A stretch of DNA of 64,000 bases from Colwellia sp. MB3u-41 (GTDB taxonomy: Bacteria > Pseudomonadota > Gammaproteobacteria > Enterobacterales > Alteromonadaceae). The translations under genes and the position numbers were made by a program. The notes beneath the pieces were generated by a model that was not told where the DNA came from, ran no database searches, and worked only from the letters and a program-made list of their open reading frames with translations. Of the stretch, positions 9,833 through 18,365 are shown piece after piece. The DNA lies in assembly GCF_014076845.1 (NCBI RefSeq), contig NZ_JACGUT010000079.1, forward strand, positions 62,001 to 126,000, written 5' to 3'. Position 1 is the stretch's first letter. Every line of letters begins with the position of its first letter.

Positions 9833-9861
9833 AAAAACACATCGTATTACGGCGTGTTTTT
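9833..9861. terminator. bidirectional terminator between convergent genes
   Basis: AAAAACAC (9833-9840) pairs with GTGTTTTT (9854-9861), with A and T runs on both sides. The right arm overlaps the last codons of the minus-strand gene (stop at 9847), so both convergent genes share it. Confidence 0.65.
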
Positions 9862-10578
9862 TAAGAGTTCGCCCCAGATAAAGCTTTCATCTAATCGCTG
9901 ATATTTCTGCCATTTATTTTTTGGTAAAATAGTCGCTAATTCTAACTTTTCTGGGAGAAAGTTTTCAGGCAGTGTAAACTCACCTTCAACGATTTGAAAA
10001 TACTGAAAACTAAATGATAAATCTTTCTTTGTCGACGCTGATATATGGCTTAATTTTAATTGACTAGGCTGATTATTTAAACTGCCCAACAAGGTGAAGT
10101 CGATATACCCTTTAGCAAATCGTTTACGCAACTGCTGTTGCACTAATACTATTTGAAAACGAAAGTGATGTGGACTCGCTGTTGGGTACAACAGAAGTCT
10201 ATCAATAACTAAACCATCAACTGTTTTTTCTGGCGCCATCACTTTTTCATAAAAAGCGAGCTCTTTCTTAACTTCGTAATGTTCAGACTCCATCATTTTT
10301 AAAAGCTCTTGAGAATGTTGATTAGCCATACGTTCAACTTCTAACTCTACTTCAAGGGTATTTATTTGACTGTTTTGCTCAACATTTTTTTCATATAACT
10401 TACTCAGTCGCGTTTGCTGTTGCGCTAACGTTTTAACTTGATAGCCATGATAAAAATTCCCAACACGATAACCACTGTAAAGACAGATAGCAATAATGAG
10501 AAGAAGTAAAAGTGCAGAACGGAATGCGCCTAAACGAACCACAACCGTATTTAGATTTATTTTTGCTAACCAATTCAT
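9847..10578 (-). CDS. DUF6776-like single-pass membrane protein with coiled coil
   Basis: 243 residues. A short cytoplasmic head is followed by one transmembrane helix (about 22-40, ALLLLLIIAICLYSGY). Then comes a coiled coil (about 50-115, heptad-like Leu/Glu/Gln pattern) and a beta-rich C-terminal domain (about 120-235). This is the layout of the DUF6776 family of gammaproteobacteria, whose function is unknown. It shares a 59-base divergent promoter region with the ClC gene. The name rests on overall architecture and my memory of the family. Confidence 0.7.
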   Translation of the reverse strand: MNWLAKINLNTVVVRLGAFRSALLLLLIIAICLYSGYRVGNFYHGYQVKTLAQQQTRLSKLYEKNVEQNSQINTLEVELEVERMANQHSQELLKMMESEHYEVKKELAFYEKVMAPEKTVDGLVIDRLLLYPTASPHHFRFQIVLVQQQLRKRFAKGYIDFTLLGSLNNQPSQLKLSHISASTKKDLSFSFQYFQIVEGEFTLPENFLPEKLELATILPKNKWQKYQRLDESFIWGELLKNTP

Positions 10579-10637
10579 TTGAAAAGTATTATGATATCCG
10601 ACGAGTTAATAAATATTTTTAGGCTAAAACAATAAAG

Positions 10638-12359
10638 GTGAACCCTTTCATTATTATGATATCGCTCTCTTTACTTAGAAAACGTTTAGCCCTACCGAGA
10701 ACTTCCTGGCAACTTTGTTTGTTAGCCGCTATAGGTGGCGCTGCATCAGCACTTTTAGTCGTACTATTTACCATTAGCATTGACACAATTCAAAGCTTTT
10801 ATTTAATCCAAAAAGATAACTATACCAGTTTAGATGCGTTAAGTCGTTTCGTTTTGCCTATAGTCGGCGGATTGATGATTTTATTTTTTGCGTGGTTAAC
10901 GGGCTACCAATATTTACGTACTGGTATTCCTTTTATATTACACCGCTTAAAAGTGGCTAATGGCATTATTCCATTTCGCAATACTATTAATCAATTTTTT
11001 GGCAGTGTTGTTGCGTTAGCCTCTGGATTTTCAGTCGGTAAAGAGGGGCCCGCTATACATTTAGGCGCCGCTTGTAGCAGTTATATTGGTAATAAACTAA
11101 ACCTTCCATTCAACACGATACGCACACTTTGTGCCTGCGGAATAGCCGCAGGAATAGCCGCTTGTTTTAATACTCCCATTGCTGCGGTTATTTTTGTCAT
11201 GGAAGTAATATTACGTGAATATAAAGTACATATCTTTATTCCGGTGATGATCGCGGCTCTTATCGGTTCAATGATCACCCGTAGCATTTTGGGGTCGGCA
11301 CATGAATTTGCCTATTTCGATAAAATATCTCTTAGCTTTCATCATTATCCTGCACTTGTTTTATTAGGATTGATACTCGGCTTATTAGCGTATGGCTTTA
11401 ACAGATATCTAATCCTCATCATAAAATATTCAAGCTCAATACATATAGTGCCTCGTATTCTGTTGGCGGCATTTATTACAGGAACGTTAGGTTTTTTTGT
11501 GCCATTTGCTATGGGTACCGATTTAGGGGCAATAACATTTGCGTTGGAAAATAATCTTCATATACAGCTATTACTTGGTTTATTATTTGCCAAAATCCTC
11601 ATGACAATTACCGCATTAGGCTTAGGTATTCCTGGTGGTATTATTGGTCCTATTATTGGTATAGGTGCAATTGCAGGTACTTGTGTGTCAGTACTTGTTA
11701 CTGGTTACCTACCTGGAGAAAACCTTGCAGGCGACTATGCGCTAATGGGGATGGCTGGCTTTCTAGCGGCAACACTAAACGCGCCACTGGCGGCACTACT
11801 AACCGTTGTGGAGTTATCGAATCAGTTAGAGGTCGTTGTGCCTGCAATGATCGTTATAACCACTGCCTGTGTATTTTCAGGCCAGTTTTTCAAAAACCGA
11901 TCTGTTTTTGTTATGCAACTTGAACAACAAGGGCTAAAATACCGAAAATCGCCTATTGAAAAGTCATTACAACGTATCGGTGTTTTGGGTGTTTTACAGG
12001 AAAATATCAATGTCTATCAACAAGAATGTTCCAAAGACGTTTTAAGAGCGCTAGAGAAAGTTGAGTTGTTAAATCATGTTATTATTCAAGCATCGCCCGC
12101 AATAGAAAACCTCACCCCTTACTCAACGTTTACATGGTTAAAAATTGAACACAACCCAGCCGTTAGAGCTGTAAAAATAGTACCTTTGCGATTAATCCCT
12201 TTGCAAAGTCAATCAACATTAGCTGAAGCTTATTTAGCCCTGATTGAGCAACGTGATGGTGGTGTTTATGTTTACGATGAAGACCTTAACGACATCTTAG
12301 GCATCATTACCTTTGAACAGATCCGAAGTTATTTATTAGAAGGAAAAACAACAGTATGA
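10638..12359 (+). CDS. ClC family chloride channel/transporter with C-terminal CBS-like region
   Basis: 573 residues, an integral membrane protein with the ClC fold. The gating glutamate is present (E136 in GKEGP). The first selectivity-filter motif is RTGIP (94-98) instead of GSGIP, and the third is IPGGIIGP. The sequence CFNTPIAAVIFVMEV aligns without gaps to the E. coli ClC segment holding E202-E203. The position of the proton glutamate E203 is V190 here, as in many ClC channels. The last 150 residues look like a CBS pair. The start is uncertain: the GTG at 10638, or the ATG at 10656 six codons on; neither has a well-spaced ribosome site. The stop overlaps the hemJ start by 4 bases, so the two are coupled. 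Confidence 0.9.
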   Translation: MNPFIIMISLSLLRKRLALPRTSWQLCLLAAIGGAASALLVVLFTISIDTIQSFYLIQKDNYTSLDALSRFVLPIVGGLMILFFAWLTGYQYLRTGIPFILHRLKVANGIIPFRNTINQFFGSVVALASGFSVGKEGPAIHLGAACSSYIGNKLNLPFNTIRTLCACGIAAGIAACFNTPIAAVIFVMEVILREYKVHIFIPVMIAALIGSMITRSILGSAHEFAYFDKISLSFHHYPALVLLGLILGLLAYGFNRYLILIIKYSSSIHIVPRILLAAFITGTLGFFVPFAMGTDLGAITFALENNLHIQLLLGLLFAKILMTITALGLGIPGGIIGPIIGIGAIAGTCVSVLVTGYLPGENLAGDYALMGMAGFLAATLNAPLAALLTVVELSNQLEVVVPAMIVITTACVFSGQFFKNRSVFVMQLEQQGLKYRKSPIEKSLQRIGVLGVLQENINVYQQECSKDVLRALEKVELLNHVIIQASPAIENLTPYSTFTWLKIEHNPAVRAVKIVPLRLIPLQSQSTLAEAYLALIEQRDGGVYVYDEDLNDILGIITFEQIRSYLLEGKTTV

Positions 12360-12790
12360 CTACTCTTTTGTGGTTAAAAGCTTTTCATGTATTTTTTATG
12401 GTCGCTTGGTTTGCAGGGATTTTCTATTTACCTCGACTCTTTGTTAACCATGCAGAAACAACGAATCAAGCGGTTGCAAATCACTTAAAGGGGATGGAAA
12501 AACGCCTGCTATATTTTGTGACTCCTTTTGCATTATTAACGGTTTTATTAGGCGTGGCATTAATTTATCATTATGGTTACGCTTGGTTTATTGCCTCAAA
12601 ATGGTTACACCTAAAAGTGACTCTAGTTATGTTACTTTTGGCTTACCATGGCTATTGCTTTAAATTAGTTAAAGATTTTAAAGCAGATAAAAACATACGT
12701 ACAGGCAAATTTTATCGCTTTTTTAATGAGTTTCCCGTACTTATACTGCTCGCAATAATATATTTAGTATACTTAAAACCGTTCCAATGA
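12356..12790 (+). CDS. hemJ: protoporphyrinogen IX oxidase HemJ
   Basis: A 144-residue inner-membrane protein with four transmembrane helices. It performs the six-electron oxidation of protoporphyrinogen IX in heme synthesis, replacing HemG or HemY. Conserved features are the N-terminal LKAFHVFFMVAWFAGIFYLPRLF block with its essential His (H11), and the later SKWLHLKVTLV block with its Lys. Its start lies inside the ClC stop (ATGA), and hemL follows 1.2 kb downstream after pyrB. Confidence 0.93.
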   Translation: MTTLLWLKAFHVFFMVAWFAGIFYLPRLFVNHAETTNQAVANHLKGMEKRLLYFVTPFALLTVLLGVALIYHYGYAWFIASKWLHLKVTLVMLLLAYHGYCFKLVKDFKADKNIRTGKFYRFFNEFPVLILLAIIYLVYLKPFQ

Positions 12791-12954
12791 TTCACCTTGA
12801 ATTATATTTTTGCTTTTTAGTGCACATAAAAAATTTACCAGTTATAACGTTCTATTAGATCTTGAACAACGATAATATATTCTCAACATTCCTAAATTGT
12901 GCTATATTATTGCCTCAAAAATAGTCGCAGTCTTATAATTTTAGGTAACTTTTT

Positions 12955-13962
12955 ATGATGAAGTTTGAAGGAAGTCACATCCTTTCTGTTTCGCAGTTTA
13001 ATCGCGATGCTATCTCTCGTATTTTGGAAGTTTCATCGCTAATGGCACCTTATGCCATGCGTAAAAGGCGCTGTCATGTTTTAGAGGGTGCTATTCTTAA
13101 TAATCTATTCTTTGAACCCAGTACCCGAACTCGTGTCAGTTTTGGTGCAGCGTTTAACCTTTTAGGGGGCTCTGTTCGTGAAACTGTCGGTCAAGAAAAC
13201 TCATCGTTAAGTAAAGGTGAATCTCTCTTTGATACCGCTCGTGTTATTAGTGGTTACTCTGATGTTATTGCGATGCGACACCCAACAATGCACTCTGTTG
13301 AAGAGTTTTCAAAAGGCAGTAGTGTCCCTGTTATTAACGGGGGTGATGGTGCTAATGAGCATCCAACACAAGCGTTACTTGATTTATTTACCATTCAGTC
13401 TGAGATGGCGCCACACAATAAAACCTTAGACGGTTTAAATATTGTCTTAATGGGTGATCTCAAACACGGAAGAACCGTACATTCACTGTCTAAATTACTC
13501 AGTTTATATAAAAATATGAAAGTGACGATGATTTCACCTGACGCGCTCAAGATGCCCGACAGTATAATTTCATCACTCACCAATGCGGGTCATGACGTGG
13601 TGATCACTGATAAAATTGAACATAATTTATCATGTGACATTATCTATCAAACACGCATTCAGCAAGAGCGCTTTGCCAGCAAAGATGAAGCTAACTTATA
13701 CCGTGGTCATTTCAGCTTAAATAAAGAAGTTTACCAACAGTTTTGCCAAGAGCACACCGTGATCATGCATCCATTGCCGAGAGATTCTCGTCCGGAAGCC
13801 AACGAACTTGATAGCGACTTAAATGATCTAGATAATTTGGCTATTTTCAGACAAGCCCAAAATGGCGTACTTGTTCGCATGGCATTATTTGCTTTAACAC
13901 TGGGTGTAGAAAACAAGCTTAGCCAATTTGAAAAACCGGTCACCTGGTACACCAACAAATAA
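12955..13962 (+). CDS. pyrB: aspartate carbamoyltransferase catalytic chain
   Basis: Cytosolic enzyme that joins carbamoyl phosphate and aspartate in pyrimidine synthesis. The carbamoyl-phosphate loop STRTR is at residues 56-60 (FFEPSTRTRVSF). The HPLPRDSRPE block and the GGDGANEHPTQALLD block are intact. At 335 residues it is longer than the E. coli PyrB (311). No pyrI regulatory gene follows, so the enzyme may lack the classical CTP-feedback subunit or have it elsewhere. An AGGT site precedes two adjacent ATGs (12955, 12958). Confidence 0.96.
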   Translation: MMKFEGSHILSVSQFNRDAISRILEVSSLMAPYAMRKRRCHVLEGAILNNLFFEPSTRTRVSFGAAFNLLGGSVRETVGQENSSLSKGESLFDTARVISGYSDVIAMRHPTMHSVEEFSKGSSVPVINGGDGANEHPTQALLDLFTIQSEMAPHNKTLDGLNIVLMGDLKHGRTVHSLSKLLSLYKNMKVTMISPDALKMPDSIISSLTNAGHDVVITDKIEHNLSCDIIYQTRIQQERFASKDEANLYRGHFSLNKEVYQQFCQEHTVIMHPLPRDSRPEANELDSDLNDLDNLAIFRQAQNGVLVRMALFALTLGVENKLSQFEKPVTWYTNK

Positions 13963-14035
13963 ATAAATTCTAAGTATATAAGTGATAAAAAGGTTAACTA
14001 ACAATCACTTTATAATTAACAAAGTAGGCAATTTT

Positions 14036-15319
14036 ATGAACCATTCAGAACAACTTTTTAACAGCGCAAAACAAATAATTCCCGGTGGCGTAAATTCGCC
14101 TGTTCGTGCCTTTAATGGTGTTGGCGGTACGCCTTGTTTTATTAAGCGCGCTGAAGGTGCTTATATTTATGACGCCGATGATAAGGCTTACATTGATTAT
14201 GTTGGCTCTTGGGGACCGATGATTTTAGGTCATAATCACCCGGCTATTTTAGCCGCCGTAATTGAAACGGCTAAAAATGGCTTAAGCTTTGGAGCACCAA
14301 CCGAGCTAGAAGTTACCATGGCAGAAAAAGTGCGTGAATTAGTACCATCAATGGAACGCATTCGTATGACCAGCTCAGGCACAGAAGCAACGATGAGCGC
14401 AATTCGGTTAGCACGTGGCTTTACGGGACGTGATAAAATTTTAAAATTTGAAGGTTGCTATCATGGGCATTCTGATTCGTTATTAGTCAAAGCAGGGTCA
14501 GGTGCACTAACCATGGGCGTGCCAAATTCTCCAGGTATTCCTGTTGACATTGCCAAGCACACATTAACGGTTAGTTTTAATAATATTGATGAAGTTCGAC
14601 AAATTTTTGCTAAATATAAAGATGAAATCGCCTGTATTATTGTCGAACCTGTTGCCGGAAACATGAACTGTGTTCTTCCCGTAGAAGGTTTCCTTGAAGG
14701 TCTACGCGAAGTTTGTGATGAACATAAAAGTGTATTGATTTTCGATGAAGTAATGACCGGCTTTCGTATTGCACTAGGCGGGGCTCAAGCACATTACAAT
14801 ATTGCCCCTGATTTAACGACTTTAGGTAAAGTGATTGGCGGCGGTATGCCCGTTGGCGCCTTTGGCGGTAAAAAAGAAATAATGGACTATATTGCACCTA
14901 TTGGCCCTGTTTACCATGCAGGTACCTTATCAGGTAACCCTATTGCTATGGCTGCCGGTTTAGCGGCATTAAATGAATTAAGTATCGGTGATAAGCACGA
15001 ACAACTGAGTGCATCAACTGAAAAGCTTGCTATGGGTTTAAAAGCAGCCGCTGAGCGCAATGGCGTATCGTTAAGCATTAACTATGCGGGTGCAATGTTT
15101 GGTTTTTTCTTTACTGACTCACAAGAGCCGGTTACTACTTTTGAACAAGCAACCGCTTGTGATGCAGATAAGTTCAGACGTTTCTTCCATTTAATGTTAG
15201 AAAACGGCATCTACTTGGCACCTTCATCTTATGAGGCGGGATTTTTATCGATGGCTCATACTGATGTAGAGATTGAATTAACGTTAGCTGCTGCTGATAA
15301 GTGTTTTGCACAATTATAA
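14036..15319 (+). CDS. hemL: glutamate-1-semialdehyde 2,1-aminomutase
   Basis: PLP enzyme that makes 5-aminolevulinate from glutamate-1-semialdehyde in C5 heme synthesis. The ATG at 14036 ([18 protein letters not shown]) gives 427 residues, the family length, and follows a TAGG site. The longer frame from a GTG at 13982 has no support. Visible motifs are the N-terminal [12 protein letters not shown], the GTEA PLP-phosphate loop, the DEVMTGFR stretch, and [16 protein letters not shown] with the Schiff-base lysine. A strong terminator follows. Confidence 0.97.
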   Translation: MNHSEQLFNSAKQIIPGGVNSPVRAFNGVGGTPCFIKRAEGAYIYDADDKAYIDYVGSWGPMILGHNHPAILAAVIETAKNGLSFGAPTELEVTMAEKVRELVPSMERIRMTSSGTEATMSAIRLARGFTGRDKILKFEGCYHGHSDSLLVKAGSGALTMGVPNSPGIPVDIAKHTLTVSFNNIDEVRQIFAKYKDEIACIIVEPVAGNMNCVLPVEGFLEGLREVCDEHKSVLIFDEVMTGFRIALGGAQAHYNIAPDLTTLGKVIGGGMPVGAFGGKKEIMDYIAPIGPVYHAGTLSGNPIAMAAGLAALNELSIGDKHEQLSASTEKLAMGLKAAAERNGVSLSINYAGAMFGFFFTDSQEPVTTFEQATACDADKFRRFFHLMLENGIYLAPSSYEAGFLSMAHTDVEIELTLAAADKCFAQL

Positions 15320-15420
15320 TTTCAACAAAAGCCTCAGCTTGTAACAGATAATTACTGTTAATGCGCAAGGATGCACAAATGTATTAAAAATAGGATATTT
15401 CAGCAAGACGATACTGAATA

Positions 15421-15451
15421 AAAAAGGGATAGCTAATGGCTATCCCTTTTT
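15421..15451. terminator. strong bidirectional terminator after hemL
   Basis: A perfect 13-bp stem (15421-15433 with 15439-15451) encloses a 5-base loop, with five A on the left and five T on the right. It stops hemL on the plus strand and the convergent small gene (stop at 15458) on the minus strand. Confidence 0.92.
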
Positions 15452-15457
15452 ATCGGT

Positions 15458-15853
15458 TTAATTTATTTTTATTGCCAACAATTCACTTTCTAGCCAGTGG
15501 TAAGCTTGTTGCCAGCCTAATTCTAAACCTGAAAACACGGGATATTTCCATTGATCAAATGAACGACTCGCTTGGAGTTTTTTGGTCACTAATCTACTTT
15601 TTTCAGAATAACAGACAAAAGCAAGCGCCTTTAATCCTTCATAAGAGGCAACAGAAAGTTTTGCTTCATAAGTATAGGTATAATTATTTATACGGTTAAT
15701 AAGCAAAGCAAAATCGCCTTCGACGTTATTATTCACAAACTCATGGCACTCTTCTACCATCTCCAGTGTCATTTCAACGCCTTCATCGGCGGTAACTTCA
15801 ATAACATTATTTGCAAATATATTATAAAAGCCAAAACTTAAACGATGTTTCAT
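15458..15853 (-). CDS. hypothetical SpoIIAA/STAS-like protein
   Basis: 131 residues from the ATG at 15853, chosen over the ATG at 15868 because a GTGAG sequence sits at ribosome-site distance before it. No signal peptide is present. Alternating beta strands and helices (IEVTADEGVEMTLEMVEECHEFV, then FALLINRINNYTYTYEA) give the look of small STAS / SpoIIAA-like domain proteins. It has the same general shape as the protein at 31451-31828. The function is unknown. It is monocistronic and convergent with hemL. Confidence 0.7.
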   Translation of the reverse strand: MKHRLSFGFYNIFANNVIEVTADEGVEMTLEMVEECHEFVNNNVEGDFALLINRINNYTYTYEAKLSVASYEGLKALAFVCYSEKSRLVTKKLQASRSFDQWKYPVFSGLELGWQQAYHWLESELLAIKIN

Positions 15854-16005
15854 TTTATACTCACGCATTCATTGAAAAACATATCAATCCATTACGGTTA
15901 ACTAGCAATCCTTATGCAAGCTAGTTTTGTATACAATAGTCACTGTTTAAAAGACATGCAAGAAATCAGCTAATAAAAAGCCACTATTACACTAAATCTG
16001 TAGCC

Positions 16006-18327
16006 CTAATCGGTAAAAAGCTGCTCAAACCAAGAGAGTTTGTTCTTATTTTTTTCTGCCTTTTTTCCTAAACAATGAGGCTCAATTAACAAGCCTGTTG
16101 TTATTGCAGGATAAGTAATCATTTCAGCACACTCTACACTCACCGCTATACCACTAGTAGACTCAAAATCTGTCAACACAACATTTTCAGGCATTAAACG
16201 AGCTTTATTGATCACGCCATTTTTTCTCATAAACTCTGCAAATAACACTAACGCACCACTACTTCCGGTTAAGTGGGTCGGTTTGTTATCGTCACGCCCC
16301 AACCAAGTGGTGACTAAATTTTCGTTATCATAACCGACAAACCAACTATCTCTTTGCTCATTAGTCGTACCTGTTTTACCCGCGACTTCTGCACCATTTA
16401 AACGCCAAGTAAGCGACTTCGCTGTTCCTTCTTTGGTCACTTGTGATAATGCATGGTCGAGTAAATACATACCTTGGGTGGAGAACAGTTGCTCTTCTTG
16501 TGATTCAAATTGCCATAACGTTACACCTTTCGCTGAAACGATACGATCAATCGCATGGCTATTACTTTTAAAGCCTTGATTAGCGATGGGTAAATAAAGC
16601 TGATTAATTTCAAAAGGCGACAAGCTTAAAGAGCCTAACAATATACTTGGTCGGGTAACGATATCGTCAGGATAGCCTAAAACATGAAAAATATTAGCGA
16701 CATTCTCTAAGCCCAATGCCATGCCTAAGTTGACTGTTGGCACGTTAAGCGATCTCACTAGAGCATCAAATAAGCTGACCTTACCTTCAAATTTCCCATT
16801 ATAATTTTTGGGTCGCCACTCTTTACCACCATCACTGACAAGTACGATAGGCTCGTCTTTTAATAATGTGGCAAAGTTGTATTGTTGATATCGTTCTAGT
16901 GCTGCCAGATATATTGCCGGTTTTATTAATGAACCTATTGGGCGCTTAGCGTCCAATGCACGATTAAAGCCTGCATAGCCTGATTTTTCATCACCCACTA
17001 GTGCTTTAACTTCGCCTGACTTTATATCGGTAACCACCATGGCAAGTTGTAACGACTGTCCTTTATTGAGTTTCACTAAATCAGGCATTTTTTTAGCTAT
17101 TGTTTGCTCTGCGTTCATTTGTGTCGCAATTGAAAAACCAGTAAAAACTCGCACCCCAGCTTGTTGCTGAAAAGTAGAGAGCTTTTCAGCCAGTTCTTTT
17201 TTTACCAATTGTAAATACGCAGGAAACTTTTTGTGTATTAAACGACGAGATTCACGGACAGATAAAGGCGAGACGACCGCCGCTTGATAATCTTTTTGTG
17301 AAATCAATTCATTTTGATACATTAAGAGTAAAACAAGATCACGTCGCTTTTTCGCCTTGTTAGGGTGCCGCCACGGATCATAATAACTAGGTCCTTTAAC
17401 TTGTCCAACAAGCATTGCCATTTGTTCAATCGTTAAGGAATGCACTGATTGACCAAAATAAAACTTAGCTGCCAAACCAAAACCATAGATACCATTGGCA
17501 TAGTGTTGCCCTAAGTAAACTTCATTTATGTAGGCTTCAAGTAGTTGATCTTTACTGTATCTAAGTTCAAGAATAATTGACATAACGGCTTCGTTGACTT
17601 TACGCCACAGTGTTTTTTCTCGAGTTAAAAACATATTTTTAACTAGCTGTTGAGTTAACGTACTCCCGCCCTGAACCGTTCTTCCCGCGCGAATATTAGC
17701 AATTAAGGCACGAAAAATACCTAAGGGAGAAACCCCAGAATGAAAATAGAAATCACGGTCTTCAACTAACAACAAAGTATCGATAAGTTTTTCTGGCAAT
17801 GCTTGAAGTGGAACTATTACACGATCTTCTTTGTTTTCAGGAACTAAACGTCCCAGTAAGAACGGTTCAAATGAAAAACGTGTAATTTCATCTTGATCAT
17901 CAAGTATCGAGAGTATTTTGTTACCTGAAATATGGAGCGTAAATCGCTGTGCAAACGTATTGCCATCGCCAAAATCAAAAGGTCGACGATAGACAATAAG
18001 TTTGGTGGTCGACAAAGCAAATTCACCAGGGTTAATCGCTTGCTGCTTTCTCTCGTACCCTGACAAAAGCAAATTTTTCTTGAGTTGATCCAATGATGCT
18101 TTATCACCCACTCTAACACTTTCTACTTTCCCATAAACTTGTACGGGAATATTCCAGCGTTGCCCTTCAAATTTATCCTTTACCTTACTGTCGAGATAAA
18201 TCGCATAAAAGCTGAATAGAAAAATGAATGTAATAAACACCTTCAAAGCGGTATGCCAACACCAATTTACCCAAGAAGTGCTAGGCGTTGTATTTTTTTG
18301 AGTCTCTTTTTTCAAATGATTAACCAT
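16006..18327 (-). CDS. mrcB: penicillin-binding protein 1B (bifunctional)
   Basis: 773 residues: a short cytoplasmic tail, one membrane anchor (about 23-45), a UB2H domain (about 60-150), a GT51 glycosyltransferase and a transpeptidase. The glycosyltransferase shows VEDRDFYFHSGV with the catalytic Glu, then RTVQGGSTLTQQLVKN. The transpeptidase shows SxxK (PIGSLIKP), SxN (SLNVPTVN) and KTG (GKTGTTNEQRDSWFVGY). It polymerises and cross-links peptidoglycan in the periplasm. UB2H is the LpoB-binding module in E. coli. It lies 38 bases after hrpB, the same gene order as in E. coli. Confidence 0.97.
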   Translation of the reverse strand: MVNHLKKETQKNTTPSTSWVNWCWHTALKVFITFIFLFSFYAIYLDSKVKDKFEGQRWNIPVQVYGKVESVRVGDKASLDQLKKNLLLSGYERKQQAINPGEFALSTTKLIVYRRPFDFGDGNTFAQRFTLHISGNKILSILDDQDEITRFSFEPFLLGRLVPENKEDRVIVPLQALPEKLIDTLLLVEDRDFYFHSGVSPLGIFRALIANIRAGRTVQGGSTLTQQLVKNMFLTREKTLWRKVNEAVMSIILELRYSKDQLLEAYINEVYLGQHYANGIYGFGLAAKFYFGQSVHSLTIEQMAMLVGQVKGPSYYDPWRHPNKAKKRRDLVLLLMYQNELISQKDYQAAVVSPLSVRESRRLIHKKFPAYLQLVKKELAEKLSTFQQQAGVRVFTGFSIATQMNAEQTIAKKMPDLVKLNKGQSLQLAMVVTDIKSGEVKALVGDEKSGYAGFNRALDAKRPIGSLIKPAIYLAALERYQQYNFATLLKDEPIVLVSDGGKEWRPKNYNGKFEGKVSLFDALVRSLNVPTVNLGMALGLENVANIFHVLGYPDDIVTRPSILLGSLSLSPFEINQLYLPIANQGFKSNSHAIDRIVSAKGVTLWQFESQEEQLFSTQGMYLLDHALSQVTKEGTAKSLTWRLNGAEVAGKTGTTNEQRDSWFVGYDNENLVTTWLGRDDNKPTHLTGSSGALVLFAEFMRKNGVINKARLMPENVVLTDFESTSGIAVSVECAEMITYPAITTGLLIEPHCLGKKAEKNKNKLSWFEQLFTD

Positions 18328-18365
18328 TCCAAACTGTACTTTTATCGACGAATAAAGCGGACGCT

